From the NCBI GenBank assembly GCA_963776565.1, contig CAVZNF010000003.1:139846-203845 (forward strand): a DNA stretch of 64,000 bases, written 5' to 3'. A program made the translations under genes and the position numbers. Positions 63,841 to 64,000 of the stretch are shown here, in pieces. The stretch comes from GMQP-bins7 sp963776565 (GTDB lineage: Bacteria; Actinomycetota; Thermoleophilia; Gaiellales; Gaiellaceae). Numbering within the stretch: the stretch's first letter is position 1; the number at the start of each line of letters is the position of its first letter. The notes beneath the pieces were generated by a model. That model was not told where the DNA came from and made no database searches. It saw only the letters and a list, made by a program, of their open reading frames with translations.

Positions 63841-64000
63841 TAGAAGTCCCTGCAAATCGACCACTTTTCTAGGCGAAATTTCTTGATGCTCTGACGACCT
63901 CTACCGAGCCTGCAGTGGCTGTCTTATACGAAATTGCAACGTTTTTCCTGAGGGTCAAGGCGTTACTGATCTCAGCGCCCAAAACTCGATCGTCGCCGTC
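63841..64000. other. AT-richer sequence downstream of tRNA-Arg, no gene seen
   Basis: By direct count these 160 bases hold 80 G+C (50 %), against roughly 68-70 % in the genes before them. No credible frame starts here. The position just after a tRNA 3' end is a usual attachment site for integrating elements, so this may be the first part of one; that is inference. Confidence 0.4.

Noticed and set aside
1..64000. Selenocysteine machinery (selA, selB, selD, tRNA-Sec) within the window.
   Set aside because: I looked for it after finding the two UGA codons; none is present. The three tRNAs are Pro, Gly and Arg, and no SelA, SelB or SelD-like product is encoded here.
1..64000. Insertion sequences, prophage or plasmid genes.
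   Set aside because: No transposase, integrase, capsid or replication protein is recognisable, and composition is uniform until the last 160 bases.

Overview
This 64 kb window is from a high-GC (roughly 68-70 %) Gram-positive bacterium. The gene content and style suggest an uncultured actinobacterium, most likely of class Thermoleophilia. Pointers are the secreted 'LPKNSVG...collagen-like' protein, the DnaQ-exonuclease/GIY-YIG protein, the type of isoleucyl-tRNA synthetase, frequent GTG starts and dense 4-base gene overlaps. The placement is an inference. Essential genes (pyrE, guaA, ileS, dacA) each carry single-base indels in otherwise well-conserved frames, so much of the apparent gene breakage looks like sequence error in a draft assembly.

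Layout. 0-6.3 kb: roadblock-like protein, small membrane protein, pyrE, HU, a LexA-box-controlled exonuclease/GIY-YIG nuclease, pyrF, a D,D-carboxypeptidase and a PfkB sugar kinase. 6.3-12.5 kb: a broken zinc-ribbon/cyclase/ATPase regulator, then guaB-guaA. 12.5-18.9 kb: a secreted protein, a nitroreductase, and on the minus strand a thiamine operon (TPP riboswitch, thiamine pyrophosphokinase, ThiB-, ThiP- and ThiQ-like transporter, acylphosphatase). 19.0-28.2 kb: an MFS transporter and an ~8 kb gene for a secreted subtilase with two families of tandem Ig-like repeats. 28.4-32.4 kb: rplM-rpsI-glmM-glmS. 32.4-42.5 kb: a formate dehydrogenase locus (fdhD, mobA, fdhB, fdhA) interleaved with small genes and birA. 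42.5-47.8 kb: a tight acpS-nnr-alr-CCA-transferase-methyltransferase run. 47.8-54.9 kb: fabI, oxidoreductases, a peroxiredoxin, YbdK/RidA, a serine hydrolase and thioredoxin. 55-64 kb: ileS, ispH, EamA, aquaporin, CtaG-like and PhoD-like genes and three tRNAs (Pro-TGG, Gly-TCC, Arg-TCT). The last 160 bases after tRNA-Arg fall to about 50 % GC.

The most notable result is two in-frame UGA codons that sit exactly at catalytic chalcogen positions. One is at residue 351 of the molybdenum formate dehydrogenase alpha subunit, in the context ...HSCEST-U-HGPT... The other is at residue 46 of an AhpE-like peroxiredoxin, in the context ...FDWSPG-U-TNEM... Both are followed, 15-16 nt downstream, by a 6-bp hairpin with G at loop position 2, which fits a bacterial SECIS. 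An ordinary gene caller would split both genes. The organism should therefore carry selA, selB, selC and selD elsewhere. FdhD and MobA, made just beside the enzyme, supply cofactor sulfuration and the guanylylated molybdopterin.

Two regulatory themes recur. More than a dozen genes have a TAnnnT -10 hexamer 6-8 nt before the start codon and no Shine-Dalgarno, suggesting leaderless mRNAs. Several convergent gene pairs share their stop codons through a 4-base CTAG or CTAA.
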